Program-made: the position numbers and the translations under genes
DNA from: Clostridium sp. 1001271st1 H5
GTDB lineage: Bacteria; Bacillota; Clostridia; Lachnospirales; Lachnospiraceae
NCBI RefSeq assembly: GCF_005845215.1
Contig: NZ_SPHO01000024.1
Span: 1-64,000, forward strand
Direction: 5' to 3'
DNA: 64,000 nucleotides
Notes under the pieces: model-generated
Database searches by the model: none
The model's input: the letters and a program-made list of their open reading frames with translations, nothing else
What the model was told of the DNA's origin: nothing
In this document: positions 6,941 through 14,778 of the stretch, in pieces
How the letters are laid out: every line of letters starts with the position of its first letter
Numbering within the stretch: the stretch's first letter is position 1

Positions 6941-6975
6941 CGCAGCTTCAAACTTTCCAGCACCACCAACCTATC
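6941..6975 (-). repeat. Degenerate cassette repeat, right end of the array
   Basis: Minus strand CGATAGGTTGGTGGTGCTGG followed by AAAGTTTGAAGCTGCG, then GATGAAGG as at a usual repeat end. Only the right half is well preserved. No gene separates it from the repeat at 6851, so a cassette has probably been lost or emptied here. Confidence 0.5.
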
Positions 6976-7077
6976 GTTTTTCGGGGTCATTCGAGCCGCT
7001 GCAAAATTTTTTATTCAAGTATAGCTGAAACACGTTGTTTAGGCCTATGTATCCTTTTGTAATGTGATGTCGTAAAG

Positions 7078-7545
7078 TCACATAGGACAAGGAGCTTCTA
7101 AAACGCCGCCATCATATTTGAAATTATATAAAGCAACTGCCGTATTACACTCCAAAAAACGGCAGCTCGCCAAGCCTTTTACTTTATCCTGGAACAATTC
7201 ACAATCAGAAAATCCGTCAAATAATTTTTCAAAATCCTTTGTGTCGTAGTCCAGGACGCACGCTTCTCGAAAATCTTCATCAAATGATAATCCAAAATCG
7301 TATTCAAATTGATTAAAAAACTCATAATTAAACAGTTCCTTCCGTTCATTTTCACAATCTCTATGCCGATTGGCAGGAATAAACAGATTCTTCCATATAT
7401 CACTCTGTTCTGCTCTTTCCATGTCCCCATTAAAGTCATCGTCAAAATATACCGTTGACAGGTATTCATCAACCATATTGTAATTTTTACATTTACCTAT
7501 CCAAAGCGAAACATACCCCTCCTTTTCACTGTAATCATAAATCAT
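7078..7545 (-). CDS. Imm22-like immunity protein
   Basis: A protein of 155 residues, acidic, with the pattern of the Imm22 family of polymorphic-toxin immunity proteins: an N-terminal VSLWIGKC strand, an acidic YLSTVYFDDDF stretch near residue 29 and the YDFGLSFDEDF segment in the middle. Such proteins bind and neutralise a cognate secreted toxin; no toxin gene is visible nearby, so this would be an orphan. ATG 7545 has AAAGGAG eight bases upstream. It sits between the degenerate array end and the IS91 remnant and shares the AT-rich composition of the array, so it may itself have been a cassette. Confidence 0.7.
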   Translation of the reverse strand: MIYDYSEKEGYVSLWIGKCKNYNMVDEYLSTVYFDDDFNGDMERAEQSDIWKNLFIPANRHRDCENERKELFNYEFFNQFEYDFGLSFDEDFREACVLDYDTKDFEKLFDGFSDCELFQDKVKGLASCRFLECNTAVALYNFKYDGGVLEAPCPM

Positions 7546-7727
7546 AAGTCAGTCTCCTTTACTACTTTGATTTGTTTTCCAGCATTTTATATAGACGCAC
7601 AAAAAGATTATCCCGACTTTTAGAGGAACTGGAGATAACCACTGTTTTTATGCCTATATTCTACCATAAAGCCAATCCCCCGTCTATCTCATTGCCTGCC
7701 AGTCATGTTTTCCTTCATAATAGTCTT

Positions 7728-8371
7728 ATGAATATACTACAAACGATTTTTACTGACCATTTCGAAGAAATGATTTATCTCCAACACCCTCGTGACTCTG
7801 TTATCGAGAATGTAGAAAAAATGATTCTCTGCGGTAATCCTGCCTTTGGTGGTGCCATGTATACCTGTCCTTTCTGTGGGAATTTCAAATATGTTCCTTT
7901 TCGATGCCATTCCCGCTTCTGCCCTTCCTGCGGTAACATGTATTCCATTGACAAGACTACTTCTATGTCCTTTAAAATCATTGATGTCCCGCACCGGCAC
8001 TGCGTCTTTACAATCGCCTGTGAACTACGCCCCCTTTTCCTTCAAGACCGTACTCTTTTAAACTGCCTGTTTTCTTCTGTCAACAGCGTCATCACTCGCT
8101 TGTTTCATAAAGATAATAAATCAGAACGTTTTACTCCCGGCTTCATTTGTGTCCTCCATACTTTTGGCAGGGATTTGAAATGGAATCCTCATATCCATTG
8201 CTTAGTCTCGAAAGGCTGCGTTGGTACCTCGCTCCTGTGGCGTCACAAAACGCACTTTAATTACAAGCTCGCATACAATCTATTCAAAATCCTCCGGAAG
8301 GGATGACCTCTGATGAAGTTCATGACATGAGTGATGAGGACCTTTTGGATATGGATAACTTTTTACAGTAA
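7728..8371 (+). pseudogene. IS91-family transposase remnant
   Basis: From ATG 7728 the reading frame contains an N-terminal zinc-binding domain (CPFCG, then CHSRFCPSCG) and the HUH motif NPHIHCLV, as in IS91/Y2 rolling-circle transposases. After residue 193 the frame ends at 8306. The catalytic tyrosine region is missing. A short acidic tail in another frame (ending LLDMDNFLQ, stop at 8371) looks like the original C-terminus. The protein is about half the usual size of roughly 380-400 residues, so this is an internally deleted copy. It is the only mobile-element protein seen beside the cassette array. Confidence 0.8.
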
Positions 8372-8410
8372 AAAAAGACCCAAAGCATGCAAAAAACATA
8401 CTTTAGGTCT
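8370..8410 (-). terminator. Terminator of rpsB-tsf
   Basis: On the minus strand a 14-bp stem (AGACCTAAAGTATG with CATGCTTTGGGTCT) is followed by seven T residues. It lies 80 bp after tsf and also overlaps the end of the transposase remnant. Confidence 0.85.
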
Positions 8411-8490
8411 CTATTTTTTCTTTTTATTTCCCAAAAACGGTCTGTTTTACGGGAGAATCAGTCGATTTCCAATGGGAGAACAACAACAGA

Positions 8491-9426
8491 TTACATTCCC
8501 ATCTGCTTAGCTACCTCAGCAGCAAAGTCTTCGTTCTTCTTCTCTAAACCTTCGCCGGTCTCGAAACGTACGAACTTCTTTACCTTGATGGAAGCGCCGT
8601 TAGCCTTAGCCACAGATGCAACGTACTGTGCAACGCTCTGCTTGCCGTCTTCTGCCTTTACATATACCTGGTCTAACAGACAGGTTTCCTTCAGCTCTTT
8701 GTTGATACGGCCCTTTACCATTCCCTCGATAATCTTATCATTGGCATCCGGCTTCTCATTCTTAGCTGCAGCGGTAAGGATTTCAGTCTCCTTTGCAATG
8801 TAATCAGCGCTTACTTCGTCTCTGCTGGTGAACATTGGCTTTAAGGCTGCTGCCTGCATAGCCACGTTCTTAGCCATATCCTTGATATCGTCATTGACAA
8901 CATCGGTCTCTACGTCTACCAGTACGCCAATCTTTCCGCCTGCATGGATATAGGATGCAACAAAGCCGTTTGCCTCCACAACCTGCTCAAAGCGGCGGAT
9001 GTTCATGTTCTCGCCGATGATTGCAATCTGGGAAGCAAGAGCTTCCTTTACGGACAATGACTCGTCCTTAGCCCATCTCTCCTCCATGAATGCATCTAAG
9101 TCCTTAGCGGAAGTGGCAAGTGCCTGTGCTGCAACGTCTGCAACATAGGTCTGGAACTTCTCGTTCTTGGCAACAAAGTCAGTCTCAGCGTTAACCTCTA
9201 CGATAACAGCCTTCTTCTCATCATCAGCTAATGCGGTAGCTACGATGCCTTCAGCTGCAATACGTCCGGCCTTCTTGGCTGCTCCGGCAAGACCTTTTTC
9301 CCTTAAGAACTCTACTGCCTTATCCATATCGCCGTCAGTAGCTGCAAGAGCTTTCTTACAGTCCATCATTCCGGCACCGGTCATCTCTCTTAACTCTTTT
9401 ACCATTGCTGCGGTTACTGCTGCCAT
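8491..9426 (-). CDS. tsf: Elongation factor Ts
   Basis: A protein of 311 residues. EF-Ts recycles EF-Tu by exchanging GDP for GTP during translation. The N-terminal UBA-like segment (AAMVKELREMTGAGMMDCKKAL) and the core TDFVAKNEKF are diagnostic. ATG 9426 has GGAGG eight bases upstream; the in-frame ATG at 9441 is upstream of that site and is rejected. It follows rpsB by 29 bp, the standard rpsB-tsf operon, and is ended by a strong terminator. Confidence 0.97.
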   Translation of the reverse strand: MAAVTAAMVKELREMTGAGMMDCKKALAATDGDMDKAVEFLREKGLAGAAKKAGRIAAEGIVATALADDEKKAVIVEVNAETDFVAKNEKFQTYVADVAAQALATSAKDLDAFMEERWAKDESLSVKEALASQIAIIGENMNIRRFEQVVEANGFVASYIHAGGKIGVLVDVETDVVNDDIKDMAKNVAMQAAALKPMFTSRDEVSADYIAKETEILTAAAKNEKPDANDKIIEGMVKGRINKELKETCLLDQVYVKAEDGKQSVAQYVASVAKANGASIKVKKFVRFETGEGLEKKNEDFAAEVAKQMGM

Positions 9427-9455
9427 TTCATCTTCCTCCAATTTTAAAGTTTTAA

Positions 9456-10208
9456 TTAAGCCTCAACAGCCTCTGTCTCGAAAGCCTGGGCAGGAATCTC
9501 GATTTCCATTGCGCCCTCTAAAACTTCACCCTGCTTTGCCTCGATGACAGCATCAGCCATCTTGGAAACAATCAGCTTAACGGCTCTGATGGCATCATCA
9601 TTGCCAGGAATTACATAATCCAGTTCTTCCGGGTCACAGTTAGTATCAACAATACCGATTAACGGTATACCCAGTGTGTGAGCTTCCTGTACGCAGATGT
9701 GCTCCTTCTTTGGGTCAACGATGAAGATTGCATCAGGCAGTCTCTTCATATCCTTGATTCCGCCAAGGTTTCTCTCTAACTTGTCCCACTCCTTCTTCAG
9801 GGCGATTACTTCCTTCTTAGGAAGAACATCGAAGGTTCCGTCCTGAGACATGGTCTCGATTTCTTTCAGTCTGTCGATACGGCTCTGGATGGTCTTGAAG
9901 TTGGTCAGCATGCCGCCCAGCCATCTCTCGTTTACATAGTACATTCCGCAGCGCTCTGCCTCAGCCTTGATGGCTTCCTGGGCCTGCTTCTTGGTGCCTA
10001 CGAACAGGATGGTGCCGCCGTCTGCGGCAATGTCGGATACGGCCTTGTAAGCCTCATCTACCTTGCCTACGGACTTCTGTAAGTCAATGATATAGATACC
10101 GTTTCTCTCGGTATAGATGTATGGAGCCATCTTAGGGTTCCATCTCCTTGTCTGGTGACCGAAATGTACACCAGCTTCCAGTAACTGCTTCATAGAAATT
10201 ACGCTCAT
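9456..10208 (-). CDS. rpsB: 30S ribosomal protein S2
   Basis: A protein of 250 residues. S2 joins the small ribosomal subunit and is needed for S1 binding in many bacteria. Signature segments LLEAGVHFGHQTRRWNPKM at the N-terminus and PDAIFIVDPKKE further on are clear. ATG 10208 is preceded by GGAGG with an eight-base spacer. A promoter at 10362-10390 gives a leader of about 150 nt, likely used for S2 autoregulation. It is cotranscribed with tsf. Confidence 0.97.
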   Translation of the reverse strand: MSVISMKQLLEAGVHFGHQTRRWNPKMAPYIYTERNGIYIIDLQKSVGKVDEAYKAVSDIAADGGTILFVGTKKQAQEAIKAEAERCGMYYVNERWLGGMLTNFKTIQSRIDRLKEIETMSQDGTFDVLPKKEVIALKKEWDKLERNLGGIKDMKRLPDAIFIVDPKKEHICVQEAHTLGIPLIGIVDTNCDPEELDYVIPGNDDAIRAVKLIVSKMADAVIEAKQGEVLEGAMEIEIPAQAFETEAVEA

Positions 10209-10390
10209 GTTATTTACCTCCATTTGGTTTTTAGCCTGCTCCGTCGCGTATGGGAGTTCAGACTCTTCCGCCTGCTTCTGACACTTCCCGGAAGACCTGC
10301 CAAACTACTGGTCAGGCACCGTCCCGCAGAATCCACAGACGTGTTTTTTGTCAGCCTTTCAAATATATCACAAAATATGGCAGCTTGCAA
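10209..10390 (-). promoter_or_regulatory. rpsB promoter and possible S2 leader RNA
   Basis: Minus-strand -35 TTGCAA (10385-10390), 17-bp spacer, -10 TATATT (10362-10367). The transcribed leader of about 150 nt is rich in potential pairing (for example GGCAGGTCTTCC with GGAAG segments) and is a candidate autoregulatory r-protein leader; I cannot match it to a named leader class. Just upstream of the -35 lies AAAACTTATTAAAAGTGC, shared with the sigK promoter. Confidence 0.6.
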
Positions 10391-10487
10391 GCACTTTTAA
10401 TAAGTTTTCCTGCAAACTGCCCTATATATTATCTGACATTATCTATACGGCTGCTTTCCGGCCGTCCCTTAGCTGTTTCAGATTTAC

Positions 10488-11276
10488 CTATTTCAGATTT
10501 GAGTTGGACGCCTTGATTGTCTTCAGCTCGTCAAACACCACGTCATTCAGGACCTTGATATAGGTTCCCTTCATGCCCGAGGAGCGGGATTCAATGACAC
10601 CGGCGCTTTCAAACTTGCGGAGCGCATTGACAATCACGGAACGGGTAATGCCCACGCGGTCGGCAATCTTACTGGCTACCAGAATACCCTCGTTTCCGTC
10701 CAGTTCCTCAAAGATGTGGATGATGGCCTCCAGTTCGGAGAAGGACAATGTGCTGATGGCTGATTTTACAATCTGCACCTTTCTTGTCTCCTCTGCATTC
10801 TCCTCATTGACAGAACGCATCATCTCCAGGCCCACCACAGTGGTTCCGTATTCACTTAAAATGATATCGTCGATATCATACTGGGAATCAGACTTGTAGA
10901 TGAAGAGCGTGCCCAGTCTCTCTCCCGCTATATCAATAGGGGTAATGATGGCCTGGTACTTCTTCACATTCTCCTCAGCAAAGCCAAGGGTGGCGAGGTT
11001 TACGTTCTCCTTGGTGGACAATACGCTTAAAAGACGTTCGTTCAGCATCTTATCCACGTAACCGCCGACCTGGTCTTCGATGAGTTCCTCTATCTCATCT
11101 ACTCCAGGACAGATGCTCACCCCCAGGACCTTGCCCTTTTTGCTGATTACCAGGATATTGGATAACAATATCTCACTTAGTACTTTACAGATGTCATTAA
11201 AAACAACTTTATGAGAATTATTGTTATGCAATAGCTTGTTGATTTTTCTTGTTTTGTCCAACAATTGAACACTCAT
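10488..11276 (-). CDS. codY: GTP- and branched-chain amino acid-sensing repressor CodY
   Basis: A protein of 262 residues, the normal CodY length. The N-terminal GAF domain starts with LLDKTRKINKLL; the C-terminal winged helix contains SKIADRVGITRSVIVNALRKF and the SSGMKGTYIKVLND wing. CodY represses nutrient-acquisition and amino-acid genes when GTP and isoleucine/valine/leucine are plentiful. ATG 11276 follows AAGGAGG. It has its own sigma-A promoter at 11336-11364. In Bacillus codY neighbours topA and dprA as here, but the xerC and clpQY genes usually between them are missing. Confidence 0.97.
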   Translation of the reverse strand: MSVQLLDKTRKINKLLHNNNSHKVVFNDICKVLSEILLSNILVISKKGKVLGVSICPGVDEIEELIEDQVGGYVDKMLNERLLSVLSTKENVNLATLGFAEENVKKYQAIITPIDIAGERLGTLFIYKSDSQYDIDDIILSEYGTTVVGLEMMRSVNEENAEETRKVQIVKSAISTLSFSELEAIIHIFEELDGNEGILVASKIADRVGITRSVIVNALRKFESAGVIESRSSGMKGTYIKVLNDVVFDELKTIKASNSNLK

Positions 11277-11335
11277 CTCCGAAAACCTCCTTATCCAAAT
11301 TGTATATCGCCCAAAAATACTCTACCAATAATAGA

Positions 11336-11364
11336 ATTTTAACACAATTTTTAAGCAATAACAA
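11336..11364 (-). promoter_or_regulatory. codY promoter
   Basis: Minus-strand TTGTTA (11359-11364) and TAAAAT (11336-11341) are separated by exactly 17 bp, giving a leader of roughly 55 nt before ATG 11276. Confidence 0.65.
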
Positions 11365-11431
11365 GAGTTTTTTGAAGTTTTCGATTATTTTAAGATTTTG
11401 ATAATTTTCCTTTTTGTATTTACAAATTTTT

Positions 11432-13519
11432 CTATTTTTCAGCCTTATCCATACGGTAGCCGCAGGTCTCGCTGGCGCATAAAAGCTTATTTCCCTTCTC
11501 TACCATATAAGAACCGCAGACCGGACATTTCTGGGTGGAAGGTTTCTGCCAGGACATAAAATCGCAGTCAGGACTGGCCTCACAACCATAGTAAAGGCGT
11601 CCCTTCTTTGTCTTTCTTCGCACCAGCTCCTTGCCGCACTTTGGACAGGGAATCCCGATTTTCTCAAGGTAGGGCTTGGTGTTCTTACACTCCGGGAATC
11701 CGGGGCATGCCAGGAACTTGCCGTGAGGTCCGTACTTAATCACCATCTGGCGTCCGCACAGGTCGCAGACCACATCGGATACCTCATCCGCAATCTTTAC
11801 GGACTCCAGCTCCTTTTCAGCAGTTTTAACCGCCTCGTCCAGGTCAGGATAGAAGTTGCTGACAACCGTCTTCCAGGCAACGGTACCGTCTGCCACCTTA
11901 TCCAGAAGGGATTCCATATTGGCTGTAAAGTTGGGGTCCACAATGCTTGGGAAGGAATTCTTCATGATGCGGTTTACCACATCTCCCAGCTCCGTCACGT
12001 ACAGGTTTTTATTTTCCTTCACCACGTATCTTCTGGCAATGATGGTGGTTATGGTGGGCGCATAGGTACTTGGACGGCCTATGCCCTGCTCCTCCAGCGC
12101 CTTTACCAGGGATGCCTCCGTATAATGGGCCGGCGGCTGGGTGAAATGCTGGCTTGGGTCCAGCTGTTCCAGCTTAAGGATGGTTCCCTTTTCCAGGTTG
12201 CCAAGCACCTGATTTTTTTCTTCTTCATCATCTGCTTCCACATAAACGGACATGAAGCCTTCAAAATCCAGCTTGGATGCCGATGTGGTGAACAGATGGC
12301 TGCCTGCTCCTATCTTCACAGAAGTGGTTTCATATACAGCCGGCGCCATACGGCTGGCTGTAAAGCGTTTCCAAATCAGCTGGTACAGGCGGAACAGGTC
12401 TCTCTGAAGCGATTCTTTTACAATGGTGGGAGTCAATGTTATGTCCGTGGGACGGATGGCCTCATGGGCGTCCTGTATCTTAACGCCCTCCTTCTTGGCC
12501 TGGCTTCCCTGAGCAACATAGTTCTCGCCGTAATGCTCTTTTACAAATGCCCTGGCTGCTGTGTCGGCTTCGTCTGCGATTCTGGTGGAATCCGTACGCA
12601 GGTAGGTGATAAGACCCAGGGTCCCCTTGCCTTTTACCTCCACGCCTTCATAGAGCTGCTGGGCCAGACGCATGGTCTTTTGGGTGGAAAAGTTAAGTAC
12701 CTTGGAGGCTTCCTGCTGCAGGGTACTGGTTGTAAATGGGATAGGTGCCTTCTTTACCCGCTCCCCTCTCTTTACTTCCTCCACCTCGTAGCCGCATCCC
12801 TCCAACTGGCCCAGAATCTGGTCCAGTTCCTCCTTGTTACGGATGACTGCCTTGCCGCCCTTGGAATCCCTGGTCCCATAATACTTTGCAACCAGGGGCT
12901 TCTTACTTCCCTTCATGAGAAGGTCTGCCTCCAGATTCCAGTATTCCTCAGGAATGAATGCATTGATTTCATCCTCACGGTCGCAAATCATGCGAAGGGC
13001 AACAGACTGCACGCGGCCTGCGCTTAATCCCCTCTTGACCTTTGCCCATAAAAGAGGGCTGATCCGGTAACCCACCATACGGTCCAGCATCCTTCTTGTC
13101 TGCTGGGCGTTCACCAGGTTCATATCAAGCTCCCTGGGGGTCTTAAAGGATGTCTTTACCGCGTTCTTTGTAATCTCATTAAAGCTGATACGGTACACAT
13201 CCTTGCTCTTAAGCTCATCCAGCTTAAGCGCCTTCATCAGGTGCCATGAAATGGCCTCTCCCTCACGGTCAGGGTCCGTTGCCAGATAAATCTTGTCTGC
13301 CTTCTTTACTTCCTTGCGCAGCTTGGCCAGAACATCTCCCTTTCCTCTGATTGTAATGTACTTGGGCTCATAATCATGCTCCGCATCAAATCCCAACTGG
13401 CTCTTTGGAAGGTCCCTGACATGGCCTCCCGATGCATCCACCTCATAGTTGGCGCCCAGAAACTTCTTGATGGTCTTCACTTTTGCTGGTGACTCCACAA
13501 TTACCAGATAATTCGCCAT
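11432..13519 (-). CDS. topA: DNA topoisomerase I
   Basis: A protein of 695 residues. Type IA topoisomerase that relaxes negative supercoils. The N-terminal TOPRIM domain begins YLVIVESPAKVKTIKKFLG and contains the metal-binding DPDREGE; the active-site tyrosine lies in the TYLRTDSTR segment. At the C-terminus are two or three four-cysteine zinc ribbons (CDLCG...CPGFPEC, CPKCG...C, CPVCG...C). ATG 13519 follows AAGGAG; an 80-codon longer reading overlaps dprA and is rejected. Third gene of the comM-dprA-topA run. Confidence 0.97.
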   Translation of the reverse strand: MANYLVIVESPAKVKTIKKFLGANYEVDASGGHVRDLPKSQLGFDAEHDYEPKYITIRGKGDVLAKLRKEVKKADKIYLATDPDREGEAISWHLMKALKLDELKSKDVYRISFNEITKNAVKTSFKTPRELDMNLVNAQQTRRMLDRMVGYRISPLLWAKVKRGLSAGRVQSVALRMICDREDEINAFIPEEYWNLEADLLMKGSKKPLVAKYYGTRDSKGGKAVIRNKEELDQILGQLEGCGYEVEEVKRGERVKKAPIPFTTSTLQQEASKVLNFSTQKTMRLAQQLYEGVEVKGKGTLGLITYLRTDSTRIADEADTAARAFVKEHYGENYVAQGSQAKKEGVKIQDAHEAIRPTDITLTPTIVKESLQRDLFRLYQLIWKRFTASRMAPAVYETTSVKIGAGSHLFTTSASKLDFEGFMSVYVEADDEEEKNQVLGNLEKGTILKLEQLDPSQHFTQPPAHYTEASLVKALEEQGIGRPSTYAPTITTIIARRYVVKENKNLYVTELGDVVNRIMKNSFPSIVDPNFTANMESLLDKVADGTVAWKTVVSNFYPDLDEAVKTAEKELESVKIADEVSDVVCDLCGRQMVIKYGPHGKFLACPGFPECKNTKPYLEKIGIPCPKCGKELVRRKTKKGRLYYGCEASPDCDFMSWQKPSTQKCPVCGSYMVEKGNKLLCASETCGYRMDKAEK

Positions 13520-13605
13520 TGTAAAACTCCTTACTCCCTGTTCTTTATTTTCACAAAATGGAGATGCCTCCGGCATTTGCCTGAGAATATCCATACTCCT
13601 GACAC

Positions 13606-14778
13606 TTATGTGATTGTTTTCATGTAGTGCTGACCCGATGTCCTCACTGCGAATCCTTCCAATTCCAGCTCCAGAAGAGCACTCATACAGTGTCCTGCCG
13701 GAAGTCCTGTCCGTACCATAATCTGTTCCAGATGTCTGGGTTCGGAATCCAGGCAACTATACACCATTTTTTCAATCTTGGCAAGTCCCTTCTCGTCTTT
13801 TTCACGGTTAATCCCCTTTTTTTCGTGAAAAATGCCCATATAGTCCAGTACATCTTCAGGACAGGTCAAAATCCCTGCCCCTGACTGTATAAGCTCATTG
13901 CACCCCGCGCTCAAGGCGTCCGTTATCCGGCCCGGCAGTGCGAATATCTCTTTTCCCTGCTCCAGTCCCAGGCTGGCTGTTATGAGAGAACCGCTTTTTT
14001 TCCGGGCCTCCATCACCAGAATTACGTCTGAAAGACCGCTTATGATACGGTTTCGCATGGGAAAATTCCTGGCCAGGGGCTCCTCATCCGGTCCAAACTC
14101 GGAGAGAATACCTCCCTGGGACGGAATGGCATCATACAGATGGTAATTGCTTCTGGGATAGCAGATGTTTACCCCGCATCCAAGAACTGCGTATGTCCTT
14201 CCATTTCCTTTCATAGCCCCCTCATGCCCTGCTCCGTCAATACCCAGAGCCAGGCCGCTGATAATCTGTACACCGGCTTTCGCCAGCTCCCTGCCCATGT
14301 ATCCGGCTGCCTGTCTGCCGTAGTCCGTACAGTTCCTGGCTCCAATGATGGCTGCAGTGGGGCGTTTTTCATCCGGCAGTCCACCCTTTACATAAAGTCC
14401 CATGGGATAGTCATAAATATGCAGAAGCCGGTTCGGATATTCCCTGTCAAGGGGCGTTATAAAACGGATTCCCTTTTCCTGCAATTGCTCATATTCCTGG
14501 GTCATGCAGGAAAACCGTTCCTTCCACCGGTCATAGGTGCGGCATTTTTCCCCGCTTTGTAAGATTCCCAGTTTCCTTAATTCCATTCCTTCTATATAAT
14601 ATGCCCGCTCAAAGCTTCCCGCCAGCTCCCATATGCGCCGCAATGTCACTGCCCCAAAGCCTGGAATACGGGTGAACCAGTACAGGTACTGTTTTTCACG
14701 TCTTTGCGCTAAATCCGGTTCCGGGCCGGATGCTGCATTTTGTCTTAATTCCTGCTCCCTTCCGCTCTCTATCCCCAT
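13606..14778 (-). CDS. dprA: DNA-processing protein DprA
   Basis: A protein of 390 residues. DprA loads RecA onto single-stranded DNA taken up during natural transformation. An N-terminal SAM/HhH-like region (LYWFTRIPGFGAVTLRRIWE) precedes the Rossmann-like domain (IIGARNCTDYG, GLALGIDGAGHEGAM, EFGPDEEPL). A C-terminal winged helix ends the protein. ATG 14778 overlaps the last 10 bases of comM and has GGAGG seven bases upstream, so translational coupling is likely. In Clostridia the gene is common even where competence has not been shown. Confidence 0.95.
   Translation of the reverse strand: MGIESGREQELRQNAASGPEPDLAQRREKQYLYWFTRIPGFGAVTLRRIWELAGSFERAYYIEGMELRKLGILQSGEKCRTYDRWKERFSCMTQEYEQLQEKGIRFITPLDREYPNRLLHIYDYPMGLYVKGGLPDEKRPTAAIIGARNCTDYGRQAAGYMGRELAKAGVQIISGLALGIDGAGHEGAMKGNGRTYAVLGCGVNICYPRSNYHLYDAIPSQGGILSEFGPDEEPLARNFPMRNRIISGLSDVILVMEARKKSGSLITASLGLEQGKEIFALPGRITDALSAGCNELIQSGAGILTCPEDVLDYMGIFHEKKGINREKDEKGLAKIEKMVYSCLDSEPRHLEQIMVRTGLPAGHCMSALLELELEGFAVRTSGQHYMKTIT

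Larger units (their letters stand above)
157..6975 (-). mobile_element. Cassette array with attC-like repeats (composite region)
   Basis: Eleven or so small, unrelated genes all read on the minus strand. Most are separated by a similar 37-42 bp imperfect inverted repeat at 555, 1063, 2491, 2758, 3306, 3899, 5057, 6232 and 6851, with degenerate copies at 6941 and 164. Each repeat touches the stop codon of the gene before it and is followed within about 10-20 bp by the ribosome binding site of the next. The region is markedly more AT-rich than everything after 8.4 kb. One-gene units, shared orientation and a hairpin-forming separator are the hallmarks of integron cassette arrays. No integrase is present in the window, so a CALIN-like or unrelated cassette system is inferred, not shown. 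Confidence 0.6.

Noticed and set aside
7572..7727. Upstream extension of the IS91-type frame
   Set aside because: The zinc-domain start MNILQTIF at 7728 fits the family; the 52 preceding codons have no family resemblance.
11374..11390. CodY box upstream of codY (autoregulation)
   Set aside because: Best match to AATTTTCWGAAAATT has about five mismatches; AT-rich sequence gives such hits by chance.
11723..13027. 434-codon plus-strand open frame opposite topA
   Set aside because: It is a shadow of topA in a GC-skewed codon pattern; the protein has no recognisable domain and no ribosome binding site.
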